Source: Musa acuminata AAA Group
Lineage: Eukaryota; Streptophyta; Magnoliopsida; Zingiberales; Musaceae
DNA: 64,000 bases
Direction: 5' to 3'
Assembly: GCF_036884655.1 (NCBI RefSeq)
Contig: NC_088345.1
Span: 29,331,001-29,395,000, forward strand
The notes beneath the pieces were generated by a model. It worked only from the letters and a program-made list of their open reading frames with translations, did no database searches and was not told where the DNA came from. Position numbers and translations under genes: made by a program. This document shows, piece after piece, positions 12,036 through 26,900 of the stretch. The number at the start of each line of letters is the position of its first letter. Position 1 is the first letter of the stretch.

Positions 12036-12399
12036 CCCAATTTATTATCACATTGAACAATATTGATATGCACCATGCTTCTAAAAGATTAAACAATGCG
12101 ATCATCATTGGTTGTATCCCATACTATTTAATCCTTATGGGAAATCCTTTTATCATTGTAAGCTTTCTTAGAAGTTTCAATTATATAATATTCTTCACAA
12201 AATTAACGAGTAGTAACATTATGATACCTAATAGCCACCAGAGTATAGAAATCTTAAAAAATCAAAATGATGACACGAACAACTTTTTTCTCTCCAAATC
12301 TACTATAACTACCTCAAAGGATATTTAAATTTATAATTTAATATTAACATCAAGAAAAACTCTTAAGTATCGTCCTTCTTCCCTTATAATATTTGTCAT

Positions 12400-13850
12400 A
12401 GTGTATTTTAATTTGTTGGCTATTTGACAACAGATGTAAAATCATTTGATAATTTTTGATCCATTTTTTATTAGCATAGTATGGTGATGGTTAAAGAAAA
12501 ACATGATTGTCCATTTGTCCTTAAGTTTAGATATTCAATTGAAACTTTCGTTATAATTTTCTTAAAACTTAAAATTTTGTATGTATTCATCAAACTTATA
12601 TATAGTAGTAGCCCTAGTAGCAACCTAAAAGATATTTGTACTATTTCTATCTCATAAATTGTTCATGAATCATCTAATAACCATGATTTGCTTTTGGGTA
12701 TATCTCCTTTGTAACTGAAAGAATTCTTATGCTACAATCACTAAAATTGGTTAAGTTTTTACAATTAACAACCCTTACTTTCCAATGATATAGGAACCAT
12801 TTCCATAAATTTCTACTTATCCGGATCGTAATAAATGCAATTGAAAATAATTAATTAGCACCATTAATAGTTGTAGCCATCGTCAAAGAACTAAAATGTT
12901 TGCCCAATAAATATGCGGCATCAAAAATATATCACATATATCTCACAAAACTTATAAGGCATTTCTTTGAAATGCCAAAAAATCGTTGAAATTGATTTTT
13001 TGATGTAATTACCATTTCAAATATGAGGTCACCACTTAGTTAAGTATAATCTCACATGCAAAATAATTCTTTTTATTAAATATAATAACTTTTAATTTCT
13101 TTTAAATATCTATAATAATTATCTTTGAAATATAATGTCAAGTCTTGATCTTTAATATGATCTGTAATGAAATAATTAATGTATTATTTATGTTTTCTAT
13201 TAAGCTTGACAAATTACATCGATTCTCTTTAGTAAACTTCATAATTTTGAAACTTTTGGTTCCACCATGAGCTATTATCATTTATTTGCAAATGAAAACT
13301 ATACATTTATAACTATTAGTTGCAACATGCTTGATTTCAAAATTTCTTCAAATTGCATATCTTTCAAGGTTTTCTTGATTTTTTTTTTAATCTCAAAATA
13401 CCTATAGAAATTTCAAATTATGTTAAATATTATTATATATCATAAATAGGCCACTTTAGAAATTAAAATAATTAGGAAAATCATATATATGGTCTATATC
13501 TGACCAACAAAAAGATCGTTCAAAACAAATTCATCATCTTCAGCACAAAGAACTATGATATTAAAAAACAAACCATCATCTTCGCTGTCATAGTATTCAA
13601 CCAGCATTTTTTCAATATTGTAAAGATATATATCATCACTTGACACAACTCAACCACCAATAGTATCTAATGCAATACAAATATTATGGTCAATGTCATC
13701 TGCAACTTCATCTAATCTTGTTTTTGCTCATTCATTTCAAAGACTTCATCACTCTCATCACCTTCGTCACAAATGAATCATTCAAGTCTAAGCTATGATT
13801 GTCGACCTAACCTTATTTGCAGGTACAGTCGTCATCCCATCTGTCTTTTA
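12400..13850 (-). pseudogene. MULE (Mutator-like) transposase fossil
   Basis: Translating the minus strand from about 12905 down to 12655 gives blocks typical of the MULE transposase core: MATTINGAN, LFSIAF, LWKWFLYHWK, an SDCS (consensus SDRH-like) box, and YPKANHGY followed by an H-rich MIHEQFMR block. Three in-frame stops occur within about 85 codons. Upstream, 13480-13700 reads as an acidic stretch (MLVEYYDSEDDGLFF) that could be the N-terminal region. In MULE elements the enzyme cuts and pastes the DNA; this copy cannot. I did not find its terminal inverted repeats, so the outer limits are loose. Confidence 0.78.
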
Positions 13851-14692
13851 ATTTTCATCTCGGCCTCAAGCTTATTTACAAGTTCATGATCTGAATCTTG
13901 ATGAAGAAACATGTAAGGCCTCCATGTATCGAGCTCTCAATGTAAATCCGATCTTATAAATCCTTTTCTTCGACGTGAAACTGTTTCATGGAACTAAAAC
14001 GAACTGGGTAATCTCATGTCTCATACAACAGAACTTGGCCGTGATGGCGTGGGCTTGACAAGAACTCCCAACTGATATGAAAGTCACAATCCAGCAGGTC
14101 CTTCCCAGAAGACATTTGCCAATGTGATCCTAAATCATAGGCGTTTGTTTCCAAGAGAAAAAGGTAACATGAACATGTACGTACCATTATATTTCTCGGA
14201 GCCTCGGCTAACAGTGAAGAGTAGGATAACTTCATGAATCATCCTTTTTTTTAGTTCCTAGTACATAAGCTTGTCAACAGCTGGCACAGGCACATCAAAC
14301 AGAATCAAGGAAACAAGGCAAAGCACCTAAACAATCTCTCCTTATTTTAGATTAATAGCAGCTGGAGATAGAAGATTTCCTTGAATTACATTCTCATATA
14401 TACAGAATAAAATGCCTAGACTCTACAAAATTCACCTTTTGTAGATCCCTCCCAGTACTTCTATGCAACCCATAGCTTCAGGGATTTATATAAATGGGTA
14501 ATATCTTTTCTTTTACGTATGTTGTTCCATTGCATTGACAACTTTGTTGCAACAACTGTACAGTGATGGTGGTGATCCCAAAGAAAAAAAGGTCCCTTGA
14601 CTACCTTACAGCTACGACACAGATAATGCCAATGACCTAGGCCACCAGGTTGCAGAAATCAGTAATCACAACCAACCTCTGGTCTCCCAACT
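13851..14692 (-). other. RKP 3' flank and probable 3' UTR
   Basis: No gene is recognisable here. The part next to the stop codon at 14693-14695 is presumably RKP 3' UTR on the minus strand. I could not place a polyadenylation signal with confidence. Confidence 0.4.
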
Positions 14693-14992
14693 TCAGTTCC
14701 TTGGTTCCACCTTCACCACAGATGTGACTATCGCATTACAAAAGAAGCATCGCTGGCCATTCAATAGGTGCCGTGTAATGCAACCATGGCATGACTTGTG
14801 ATGACATGGCTCAAACATGGTATCTGAATTGCAAGCATAGCAGATGCAACAGCAGTCTTCTGCTTCGTCGTCGCCAGTTCTGACACATGACTCTGTCCTT
14901 TTTATGGCCTCTGTTCTTCTTCTCAGGTTACTGGAAAATTCCTCAAGCTTTGCTAGCTTTGCAAGAGAAGCATCCCCTCTAAGGACATTACT
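14693..14992 (-). CDS. RKP: RKP coding exon 10 with the RING finger
   Basis: The acceptor is TTTGCAG|AGTAAT. It encodes 99 residues and the stop. The RING reads CCIC, x11, C-x-H, x2, C-x2-C, x10, C-x2-C, with the ITRHLL and CFFCNA blocks shared by RKP/KPC1. The protein ends KVEPRN, shorter than the acidic tail of Arabidopsis RKP. Confidence 0.95.
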   Translation of the reverse strand, partial: SNVLRGDASLAKLAKLEEFSSNLRRRTEAIKRTESCVRTGDDEAEDCCCICYACNSDTMFEPCHHKSCHGCITRHLLNGQRCFFCNAIVTSVVKVEPRN

Positions 14993-17900
14993 CTGCAAAG
15001 ATGGTGAAATGAGATTTAGACAACAATTAACTGTGACTCCTTGATTTCTTTATTTTATGAAGTCTTGCTTTTGTTTTATGTGATTCAAAGATTTGATATC
15101 AAAAAAGCTTTTAAGAAAAATCATAAATTCATAACTGCTATCTGTATACTGTAGAAAGTCCTTGTGTAGTCAAAGCACTATAATTGTATATCTTATCCAG
15201 GAGCCATTATATATCCCAGGTTTCACTTCACAGCAGTTGGTAATTAACAACCAACAAAATGGACATGGCTAAGTAAATTCAAGGTTCCAAGCATATGGGA
15301 ATCGTCTTCAGCAGAACATTAAAATATTTCATAATATTAATTTGGTAAAGCAATGGGAGGCAGATTCAAGAAACACTTCATGACAGACTCAGCAAGTTTA
15401 TTATGCAATTCTCAAAATTCTGATTATTAAATCAACAACACCAATAAAGTTAGGAGGTGCTCAGAAGCATAGAGACGAGCATTAGTCGGCAAAATTATAT
15501 GGAGATTACATCGAGTAGCTGGAGGGGTAGAGAGAAGAATGAGCACTATCAAAATGAAATCATATATGTCCAAGGCAATAACTATGCAGCTATAGATTAA
15601 AAGAAAAAAAGCAGATCCTAGCAAAACAAGCCCACCAAAATTCAACCTCCAAAGATGTAGTTCAATTGTTAGGGTATTGTGGCCAAAATATTCTACATCG
15701 GTTATTAATCACACATCAAATGAAAATGTTTCCTCTCTCAGACAACCTGCTTTCTAAACTGTGAGCAGCTTAGGAGTAAGCAACTTCTGCTCAATTACAA
15801 CTCTATTCTAGGATCAATGTGTCAAAAGTCTATTGGTAGAACACCATAGATGTCTAAATGAGATCCTAAATTTCGAAAAGAAATTTCTTTAATCTTCCAA
15901 CTAGGAAGTCATTCGTTAATTCACTCAAAATTCAGTCCCGTGATTGTAAAAGATCAATATATTTGAGTTATATTTTTGTTTTCTCAAGAATACTTCCTGT
16001 TGTTCTACCAAGAGAATAATTCAAATATAAGGAAATAAAAATTCAAGATAGAAAAAAAATCTAACCCAATTGTAGCCCAACAAGCATTGAAAAACAGTAG
16101 CAGGGCAGTCCATGCTCACAAACACCCCTACAACATCATTCAGGTCCATTTGTTCCAAATTTGTGTGAGCATCCATTAAGCTGGTTATAATACCAACAAG
16201 AGGTGCTAAGATAATGGCTCGATTTGTTTTCTCTTGATATTGGCAAGGTCGCCTAACTGACCTGTAGATACAAATATATAAAAAAGAAGTCAGAAGGAAA
16301 CCTAAGCTATCTAAAGTACAAAACGAAATGCATAATAAAAGGGCAGATAGACCAAAAGAGATTTCTTGTATATTGAAGTATTACAAACTCAGGAACCTGT
16401 TTTATATCTCCTTAATAGCAATAAATACTATAGTAGCCTTATGTACTAAATGACCTCCTCAAAGCAGATAAAAATTGTTATTGTAGCCATAAAGGCATCA
16501 ATGGGTAACAATCCACGCAAAGTACCATAAGATATCACCAGGGTGTGTAAATCACCTTTTTTTGTTTTCTGAAACACTTCTGCTGTATTATACTTTATAT
16601 TCTCTATCATAGGGGCTAGCTGAGTCAAATTAAAGAGGAAACCTTGGATTAATTGATTATGTGATGGAATCTCATCAATGAAAAAAAACTTCTCCATGGC
16701 CGCTAAATCATCGGCTTCTTTGCTCTTCCTTTGTTGAGTTATTCCAACTCTACAACTTTTTCTATATTTGTTTCTATTTGTGTGGCCACCTTATTAAAGA
16801 TCCTGTATGCCGTTCCTCTTCTATTATCTTTTACTTATTATTATGCTTATTTGTTATTTTTCATCTTCAATTTGCTTCCATTCATTAATAAAACTTGTTT
16901 CATGTAAACTTCAGCCTCAGCATGAATTTCATTATGAACAGAAGTTGTTTCAGCACAAAACTTAGTATCCAATTAACTCTTTTAATCAAGTTAACTTTGA
17001 ATCTATTAGGTTAGATTCAAACATTCTTCACCAATTACTTCATTGCAAACACTACTACTAATTCTGTCAACAGGAACTTCTCCGGCATTCACTTACAACT
17101 TTAAGGTTTAATCAAATTAATAGGCATCTTGCTACTATACCCCTGCTAACAGCTTAAGACTCGATAAGAAAGTTCCTATTGGATTTGTCCTTTGTAATGC
17201 CCATATACCTGTTTCCTACTGGCCAATTCCAATTGATGCAACTCCAATTAATTAAGTTGATCATAAACAATATAATTTTCTATTTTAATCATGAAGCAAC
17301 TCATTCTTGTTTTTGCTAAGCTTGTGTCATAAGACATAAAACCTCCTAATTAATCAACATTTGGAAAGAGATAAAAGTGGTCTCAACTAGAATCGCTTAA
17401 CTATTTTCAAACTTACATGTCAAAAAACTCAGAATCTGAAGTGAAAATTATATGGTTCAAAATAAATATGATCAATTCTGTAAGCCGCCGTAGATTCATA
17501 TCAGGCCCCAAGAGAAATGCCTGAGGGATCTCACGTGTACAGAACTCCAGAATCTTTGCGAGATTACATGACAGATCAAAAACAACACTGCATTTTCTTT
17601 GCTGCAAGTCACCAATCTGCAAAAGCAAAACCATCCTACTAGTTATTTTAAAAAAGGAAAAGTAATATCATGCATCAAATTTATAATGTTTATTGCCTTC
17701 AGAATGCATCAAGTTTGTCAAATATAATAATGTGAATGTGAAGAAAACGTTAACATGGAATAGTTATGAATACAGTCCATGAAGATTTAAAACTCAAATA
17801 CTGATCTTACAATCTTGTCCCATCTATCATATGAAAAACAATATTCAAACCAAAGAAACAAATTACTGTACTAAGTGTGTCAAGCAAACTAGCATAATTA

Positions 17901-20900
17901 AAGATATCATTGCATAAAAGATGAGGAAGAAAGAAAAGAAAAACTACACAGATAAAATGATGTAACTTGGTTTTGAGCCAAGATCAAGTTTGAGTCCAGC
18001 TAGCATCTAGGTTAAATCTAACATAGTTTAGATTAGGACTTCTAGATCTAATAAATTTTGTGATTATTTTTAGTGGCTATATAAGATAAGTCATCTCAGT
18101 TGTCACTTGGTCAGGTAATTACTTCAAAGTCTTATTTAAATATACTTTAGTTTGGATGAGTTGGTTCAATTTTTGAGAGATTAATATGTTTAGGAAGATT
18201 TTAAATATACAAGATTTCCAACTTCTGTAAAACTTTTTACTAAATGAACAAGAAGCCTTGTAAACGATATAAAGACTCTGACCTGCTTGATGACACAGGG
18301 ATTGTAGTCAATTTGTTTAGTAAACATGTTTTCTTTATGTTTAGCCTTAATTATCTCTTTTCTCCCTCCAATGAGTTCACTCCCAGCTTCTGTCCTATAT
18401 CTCACCTCTAAAGTCATTCATATTTCATAACTCTCTAACTTCATATTTCTCTACCATTAAATCTATAAAATATTCATGGATTATAATCAAGGATTTTAAT
18501 TTCGAATGATACCGCCTGAGCAATACATATCAACTCACCAGCAGACCGATACGCGGATTGCCTGCTACCGGGTGGTATCAACCTGGCTGCGGCCTGGCTA
18601 CGGCGAGGGAAGAAGAAGTGTCAAGGGAAAGAGGGAGAATCAGGAGAACCTTGACGCTTTCTGATATGGCGCCGCCATCCCTCGACGATCCGAATCCAGA
18701 TCCGGCGCCGCTCACCCTCGTCGAAGGCCAAAGACGTCACACGTCTTCGCCGAATGCCACAGATGAGGAGAAGACCGCATTCTTCTCCTCGTTTGATGCA
18801 ATGAAGAGAAGAAAAGGAGGTGACATCACCAAGGTAGCATATACCTCCTTTTTTTATTTTTTATATGTTTTATATATTTTATATATTTTATATATTTTAT
18901 ATATTAATTTTTATATTTTTTATTTTTATATATATATATAAATATATATGTACCGAACTGTCACGGCCTTAGCTGGAATTGCCCAAGGCGTGAGGCACCC
19001 TTGCGGCCAAGACGCGAACTTAGCTTGCGTTGCCTAAGTCGCGCTTCGCCCTTACGATATTGCTCCGCAAAGATCAGCCCACTTGTAACCTCTCGCAGGT
19101 CCCGAAGGACCTGTAAAAGAGAAAGTTGATTAGTTCGAAAGAACGAGCGACGGACAAGTCCCGACGTCTCGCGAAAAGAGAGGAAGCTTTACAAGCAATT
19201 CAGCGAGCACCTTGCGTGCACAAGAGAAAAGAGGGAGAGGGGGAAAACAAGGGCTTTAGAAGGTTGAACGAACAGCTGCAAGCCCACAAACAGCTGCTCA
19301 CCGAGTCCCGGGCGCGACAACAAGTTCCAGTCAAGGCAACGTGCGAACTTGTGAATGAGTGTTCAACGCCCGGTACTATACCGAAGCCCCATCCAGCCCT
19401 GTGCCACCCGGGGGGTTCAAAGGGGCTGAGATGGCTGACGTTTTGGTGAGCAGAGGCAGATTCCAAAAATCAGCCTGTGGCACACGAAAACGGAGCTGTT
19501 TTGGGCTGATTTGCTCGGTTCGGTAAGCAGTCGCTTTGTAACGCTGCAGCTTGTTCGAACTTACATTTTTACAAGCAAAATGACTCAAAACCAAGGCAAA
19601 ACAGGCTACAAAGTGATTGTATATGTAGACGAGAGCGACGAACGGTTCATTGAACGGAGTTGTTACGGGTGCGCGACGACCGTTCGTGACATTCTCCCCC
19701 ACTTAAACTGTCGACGCCCTCGTCGACGCTTGTTGGTAGTTGTTGATGATCTCTTCTTCATGTCGCAGGGCGTCTTCAGGCTCCCAACTGGCTTCAATTC
19801 GGGGAAGCTTTCGCCACTTCACCAAGTACTCTGTCTGCTCAACTCCGTTGGGTAGCTTTATCTTTCGGTCCGCCAGAATGGTTTCAACTCGCTTCTCATA
19901 AGAGGCTGTGATGGGAGGTAGCTGAGTTGGAACACTTCGGGAAGCATCTTGCGGATCCGAGTGGTAGGCTTTTAGGTTGCTGGCGTGAAGAACGTTGTGA
20001 ATTTTGAACCACGCCGGCAGCTGCAACTTGTAAGAGACGTTGCCTACCCTGCTGATAATTGGGAAGGGCCCTTCATACTTGCGCACCAATCCTTTGTGGA
20101 CTTTGTTCCTAAAGAATTGGAGTGATGCTGGTTGGAACTTTACCAACACCAAATCTCCAACTTTGAACTCTTGCGATCGCCTTCCCAAGTCTGCCCACTT
20201 CTTCATCCTTTTTGCCGCCTTCTCCAAGTAAGCCCGCGCAATATCTGCATTTCGATGCCACTCCTTTACGAAATGGTAGGCTGACGGACAACTCCCAGTA
20301 TACCCAATGGCCATGGTGTGCGGAGTCGACGGTTGTTGTCCGGTAATGATCTCGAAGGGGCTCTTGTTGGATGCAGAGCTCCACTGCAAGTTGTAGGAGA
20401 ATTGGGCAATGTCCAATAGCTTCACCCAATCTCGTTGGTTGGCACTCACGTAGTGCCGAAGATATTGCTCCAGGAGCGAGTTTATCCATTCAGTCTGGCC
20501 ATCCGTTTGGAGGTGGACGCTTGTAGAGAAGTATAACTTTGACCCCAACAATTTGAATAGCTCGGTCCAGAATCGTCCCAGGAACCGAGCGTCTCGATCA
20601 CTAATGATATTGTGCGGGACTCCCCAATACTTCACCACATCCTTCATCATCAGCTTGGCCGCCTCCTCTGCTGAACAGTGTAGGGGAGCAGCAATGAAAG
20701 TTGCATACTTTGAAAACCAATCGACCACCACGAGTATCGATCCAAGTCTCCCTACAAGCGGCAAGCTTGATATGAAGTCCAAGGAAATGCTCTCCCACGA
20801 CCTTTCTGGTACGGGCAACGGCTCCAAAAGTCCCACCGGCTTCCGCTGCTCCACCTTGTCTTGTTGGCAAGTAAGGCATGTTCAAACATATTCCTCCACA

Positions 20901-23900
20901 TCAGTCCCCATCTTCGGACAGTAGAAGGCCCTCTCCACGAGAGCTAACGTTCTGTGAATACTTGGGTGACCAGCCCAAAGGGAATCGTGACACTCTTTTA
21001 AGAGTTCACGCCTCAAATTGTCTACTCGGGGAACATAAACCCTATTCCCTTTTGTATAAACGAGTCCCTCCTGGACCCAAAATCGTCGTGCCTTGCCTTC
21101 TTTGATGAGCTGCATCAGGATAACTGCCTAGGGGTCACTGTACAGTCCATCCCTGATCCTGGAAAAGAAGTTGGAGTGCAACTGACTTGTTTGGCCTCCA
21201 CCCTCCAATTATGCAGCATTCACACGCTCCACTTTCCGACTCAATGCATCGACCACGACATTTGCCTTCCCAGGCTTATACTCCATTGCCATATCAAATT
21301 CAGCCAGGAAGTCTTACCAACGCGCCTGCTTTGGGGAGAGCTTCTTCTGAGTTTGGAAATAGCTCAGAGCGATGTTGTCCGTCCTCAGCACAAATCGCGA
21401 TTCGAGGAGATAATGTCGCCAAACTCGTAGACAGTGGATCACCGCTGTCATCTCTTTCTCATGTACTGGATACCGCCGCTCGGTCTCGTTGAGTTTGCGG
21501 CTTTCGTAGGCCACCGGATGACCCTCCTGCATGAGTACTCCCTCAATAGCGAAGTCCAAAGCATCTGTATAGACTTCAAAAGGCTCCCCATAGTCTGGCA
21601 ATTTAAGCACTGGTTCTTCCATAACAGCAGCCTTCAGATCTTGGAATGCTATTTCACATTTGTCAGACCACTTCCAAGGCTGCTCCTTCAGCAACTCCGT
21701 TAGTGGGGTTGCACGCTTCGAATATCCCGCTATGAAGCGTCGATAATAGTTGACGAAACCAAGGAAGGATCTTAACTCTATCACCTTCTTTGGAGTTCGT
21801 CATTCCGCAACCGCTTGCACCTTCGACTTATCCATCCGAATGGAGCCATCACCGATTCGATGTCCCAAGAATAAGATCTCAGTTTGAGCAAAGTAGCATT
21901 TCTTCCTTTTCACGAACAAAGTGTTCTCCCTGAGAACCTTGAAAATTGTCCGAAGGTGTTTGACGTGCTCCTCAAGCGTTTGACTGTAGACGACGATATC
22001 GTCCAAGTAGACGACCATGAACTTATTCAAATACTCCTTGAATAGCTGGTTCATGAGAGTGCAGAACGTGGCCGGAGCGTTGGTTAAGCCAAAAGGCATC
22101 ACCAAGAACTCAAACGCTCCATACCTGGTCACACAGGTAGTCTTCGCTTCGTCGCCTTCAGCAATGCGCACCTGCCAATACCCCGACCGAAGGTCGAGCT
22201 TTGAGAAATACTTGGCTTTGCCCAATTGGTCGAACAAGTCCGCAATGAGCAGGATGGGATACTTGTTCTTCACTATCACTTTGTTGAGAGCTCGGTAGTC
22301 GACGCATAATCGGAGGCTCCCATCTTGTTTCTTCTGGAAGAGAACTGGAGCTCCGAAAGGTGCTTTAAAGCTACGGATGAGACCACCGCTTAGTAGTTCA
22401 CCTAACTGCTTCCTGAGTTCTGCCAACTCTAGCGGGGGCATGCGGTATGGTGGTCTCGCTGAAGGCTTCACTCCTGGCTCCAGCTCGATGTTGTGATCCA
22501 CGCCCCTGCGTGGTGGAAGAGTCTTCGGCAACTCGGGTGGCATAACGTCATTGAACTCTTTCAGGACGTTCGCCACCACAGTAGGTTCTTGAATGGCCTT
22601 CTCGTCAAGTGGCTCTAGCTTCATCGCAGCCACGAAGGTTAATTCACCTTTTCGCACCCCTTTCTTTAGTTGCAACGCCGATATATGTTGCGGTTCCTTG
22701 GTTCCTCTCCGAGAGACAAGAACCACGTAGGGATCGTCGCCTCCCATCATACATAGGGAGTTCAAGAACGGCATTGGCACCAACTTCGCCGCGTGCATAA
22801 ACTCCATTCCAAGAATCACTTGGAAGTCATCCAATGGCACTGCCATCATGTTGGTGTTCCTGCTCCATGTCCCGATTTTAATGGGGACTCCCTTCGCCAA
22901 CCCAGAGATTCGTCTGGCCTCCGAGTTCGCCGCCTTCATTCGACTTGGGCTCTTCTCCAAGATCAACCCAAGTCACTTTGCTTCTCGATCGACTATAAAG
23001 TTGTGGGTAGCACCCGTGTCCACCATTGCACGAGTTTTTTGGCCATTGAGCTTGATGTCAACATACATTAGCTCGCCACTTCCAGCTTTTTGTTGCCTTA
23101 TCTTCGGGTTCTCCCCCACTTGACCCCGCATGGCGTTCAACAAACGCATGGCTCCCATCCGGGGTCCTTGCGACTCCTCATCGTCGCTGCTGGCTTCAGA
23201 ACTACTCGACCTAAGGGCGACAGCCTTGCCCTTGTCTGATTTGGGCGGGTGGATGGAAGTTGTTAGCGCATTGAGTGCCTGTTTTTGTGGGCACTCCCTC
23301 ACCATGTGTGGCCCTCCACACAAGAAGCATCCGCCAGGTTTCGAGGCCTTGCCTTTCGGGCTTGGCCCTTTGTGGGAACTCTTCTTCTTTTGTTCGCCCC
23401 CGAGATCCTTCCCTCGAGAATGTTTTGGAGGGCGATTGCCTGAAGATTGTTTCCTTCTCCCTGCGTCTTCGGAGGAAACAAAGTCGGTGAGCCTTTCTAC
23501 AGCAGCAATTGCCCCGACCACATCGGTGACATTCCTTCGATTTAGTTCCTGTTGAGCCCATGGCTTCAAACCATCGAGGAAGCTGAACAACTTGTCTTTC
23601 TCGAACATATCCTGTATGTCCAGCATTAGTGCAGAAAATTGTTTCACATAGTCTCGAATGGTGGAACTCTGGCGGAGTTGTCTCAACTTCCTTCTTGCGA
23701 CGAACTCTGTGTTCTCAGGTAGGAACTGAGTTCGCAACTCCCACTTCAAGTCTTCCCATGTGTCAACCCGACACCGACCTTGTTGGATCTCCTCCCAACG
23801 GGTTCGCCACCAAAGTTTCGCATCTCCGTTCAGATACATTGTTGTTATAGATCAAGTTTTGTGGTGGTGCAACGCGGGTGTTGCTTCCTCCCGCATTTAG

Positions 23901-26900
23901 TGCTCTTGTGGGCATGGCCACCTTTGAAGTGAGTTCCGCCACAACATCCTGTAAGTGTTGCATGAAGTCTTTGGTGTCATCAGACAGCCGGTCGACTAGG
24001 GCCTCGACCTTGTCGATCCTGGACTCCTCTTCCTCTTACGAGCTCTCTACCCCAACAAGCCTTTGTTGGCCATGGTAGAGTTCCTCCACGCTCTCTTCAA
24101 GAACATCCAGGCGGGTTTCCGCCGTTGTGAGTCTCTCCTTGTGACTCTTTTTCCCAGTTGGCGCTCCAGATTGCGCCTCCTCCGCTCGCGGAGAGTAGCC
24201 AACTTCTCGCTCATCATGTTCGCTGCCGCGCTCCTCTTGAGCGACTCCAACAGCATAAGAGCGAGTGTGCACATGCAGCCCACCTGCGGCTGCTTGGGGC
24301 AAGGGTCCGGCTTGCCCCGTCTTGCTGGATTCGCCACAATGCTTTGCCATAACAAAATTGTGAAGTTCCTTCGCTGCTCGCTCGAAGTGCTTGCCCACTC
24401 TGATACCACAATGTCACGGCCTTAGCTGGAATTGCCTAAGGCGTGAGGCACCCTTGCGGCCAAGACGCGAACTTAGCTTGCGTTGCCTAAGTCGCGCTTC
24501 GCCCTTGCGATATTGCTCTGCAAAGATCAGCCCACTTGTAACCTCTCGCAGGTCCCGAAGGACCTGTAAAAGAGAAAGTTGATTAGTTCGAAAGAACGAG
24601 CGACGGACAAGTCCCGACGTCTCGTGAAAATAGGGGAGGCTTTACAAGCAATTCAGCGAGCATCTTGCGTGCACAAGAGAAAAGAGGGAGAGGGGGAAAA
24701 CAAGGGCTTTAGAAGGTTGAACGAACAGCTGCAAGCCCACAAACAGCTACTCACCGAGTCCCGGGCGCGACAACAAGTTCCCGTCAAGGCAACGTGCGAA
24801 CTTGTAAATGAGTGTTCAACGCCCGGTACTATACCGAAGCCCCATCCAGCCCTGTGCCACCCGGGGGGTTCAAAGGGGCTGAGATGGTTGACGTTTTGGT
24901 GAGCGGAGGCAGATTCCAGAAATCAACCTGCTGTCACGGACAAACTTCGAAACAGGGTGTTTGATGTAATGCTTATGTATGTCCGTGTCTTTTGGCATGT
25001 TCATGCCTTGTACAACATGTAGAGGGGCGGCCGAAGGCATAATAGTCCCATTTTAGTTGGGTTGGTGGCCTCTTTAGGCTTGTAAATAAAGGTTGTGTTA
25101 TGTGGACACGTGCGAGAGCTTTTCGATCTGTAATGGACCATTTTACCCCTTTTGTTGTGCCACTGTTCAGAGCTTGTAAAGTATGTTTGTAATTTGCAAT
25201 GTCTATGAAGTGTTTTTCGGACATGTTTGCTTGTGGATCCCGATTGAGGCGTTCTCTTTAACCCGTTCTCTCTTTGGTTGGTCCTAAGGGACAATGGGAG
25301 GCTTCGGGGAGGCTGACCTTTGCGGACGGACGCGCGAGGGTGCCGCACGACTTAGGCAAAACCAGCTAAGTCTGTGTCATATGGTATCAGAGCGGGACAA
25401 GCACTCATAGAAACACTTGACATGCAAACGTGGGGGACCTAGCGGGGCTGCGTTGAGGGCAGTCAGCACACGCGCGACCGTTTGAGGGAAAACGGGCATG
25501 GAGATGTAGGGAAAAGAGTCACTCAGAGGAGCGGGCATCTGAGATTGGCATTCAGAGGAATGGCCAACCCTTCGCGCAAGAGGCACCACGAGAACAAACA
25601 AGCTTGGAAGAATGTGGAACGCACAAAGGTTAGGATGACTGAGTTTTAGCTACAGCTCAACGTTGACAACTATACTTGATGGTGCTCTAGGCAAGCGAGG
25701 CGCTTGGCAAGAATGAGACCATACAAGGTGGAATGAGTTGCTCAACGACCAAAAGAGTTATGCAAAGCTCACAGAGGTGAGTGGAATTGCTAACTCGAAG
25801 AATTTGGTACTCATGCATGGGCTTGTATGTGGACGACGGAATGTTCGTGGCCATCCCAAGGCGACCGAAACTCGGCGCCATGGAGCATTGAAACTTTCTC
25901 TTCGACATGTGAAGGATACGTCCGTCGGAGGCTAAAGTGTGCAACGAGTTCAGCATGTTGCTAGGCCTTGAGGGGTGCAGCGGGGGCTGTATTGACATGG
26001 AGTCGCAATCTAGCAAGTGCGTTTGCAGGAGGCAGAACAGTGCACAGTTTGTTCAGCAGATCGGAGTAGTCCAAGGGGATGGTGGTCTCCGAAACGAAGA
26101 GAGATGTTGCTCCAACATGATAGTTATCCAGGAGGGATAAGTCCTGGCTCTCCAGAGGGAGAATCATGTGAGACGGACCTCACATGTTGAGGAGTACCTC
26201 AACAAACAACAACTCCACGAAGCTCGATGGACTGAGCAAGCGGCGAGGAGTTGTCGCATGATCTCGCTCGAGAGAATGCATTGGTGGATGCATTGCGAGA
26301 TCAAGTGGGGGAGCGACCTAAAGCAACTTAAATGAAGGCACACTTGGAGTCGATATGGAGATCGGACTCAAGGGAGGGCTAACCCGTGGAATGGTGGGCA
26401 CGAGGGCCACCATCGACTCAATGCAAAAACGAGGAACGGAGCAACTTGGGTGTAACTTGGCGAAGTACCCAAGCCGCATGAAGGGAGCCAGCATAGAAGT
26501 TGGAACGTGGAGCAGAGGCACAGTGCTTTCCTTAGACAGAGGTCAAGGATATGAACTCTTGCAGAGGCAATAGTAGGATCATGTTGTTCCATGGGTCCTT
26601 CATTCTGACGGAGCGGACTCATCTTGCATGGTGCCAAAGACGACGGGAGCTTCGGGGCACATGCACCTTATCTCGGAGAAGCATTTGATGGAGGAACTAA
26701 GGTGACTCAATTTGCGGAGGCGAAGTTGGGTTCAGAAGGCCTTAGCACGGGGCAAGAGGACGCAGAGGCGGGTACTCTTGAAGAATATGCCACAGTGTTG
26801 CCATTCGAGTTGCTATGAAGGAAGCGGTGCGCAGCGGAGATTGTGCTGGTAGGGGCAGAGGCCTAGGATCCAGATAATGGTGCACAAATTACAGTGAAGT

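Noticed and set aside
18558..18941. 127-codon frame on the + strand, partly GC-rich
   Set aside because: It runs into a TATAT microsatellite and has no recognisable domain; it is part of the repeat split by the chromovirus.
19126..19449. 107-codon frame, repeated almost identically at 24579-24902
   Set aside because: It lies within the two LTRs of the chromovirus, so the apparent conservation reflects LTR identity.
20109..24425. Long + strand and off-frame minus-strand frames through the chromovirus
   Set aside because: Shadows of gag-pol; the correct frame shows clear RT, RNase H and integrase motifs.
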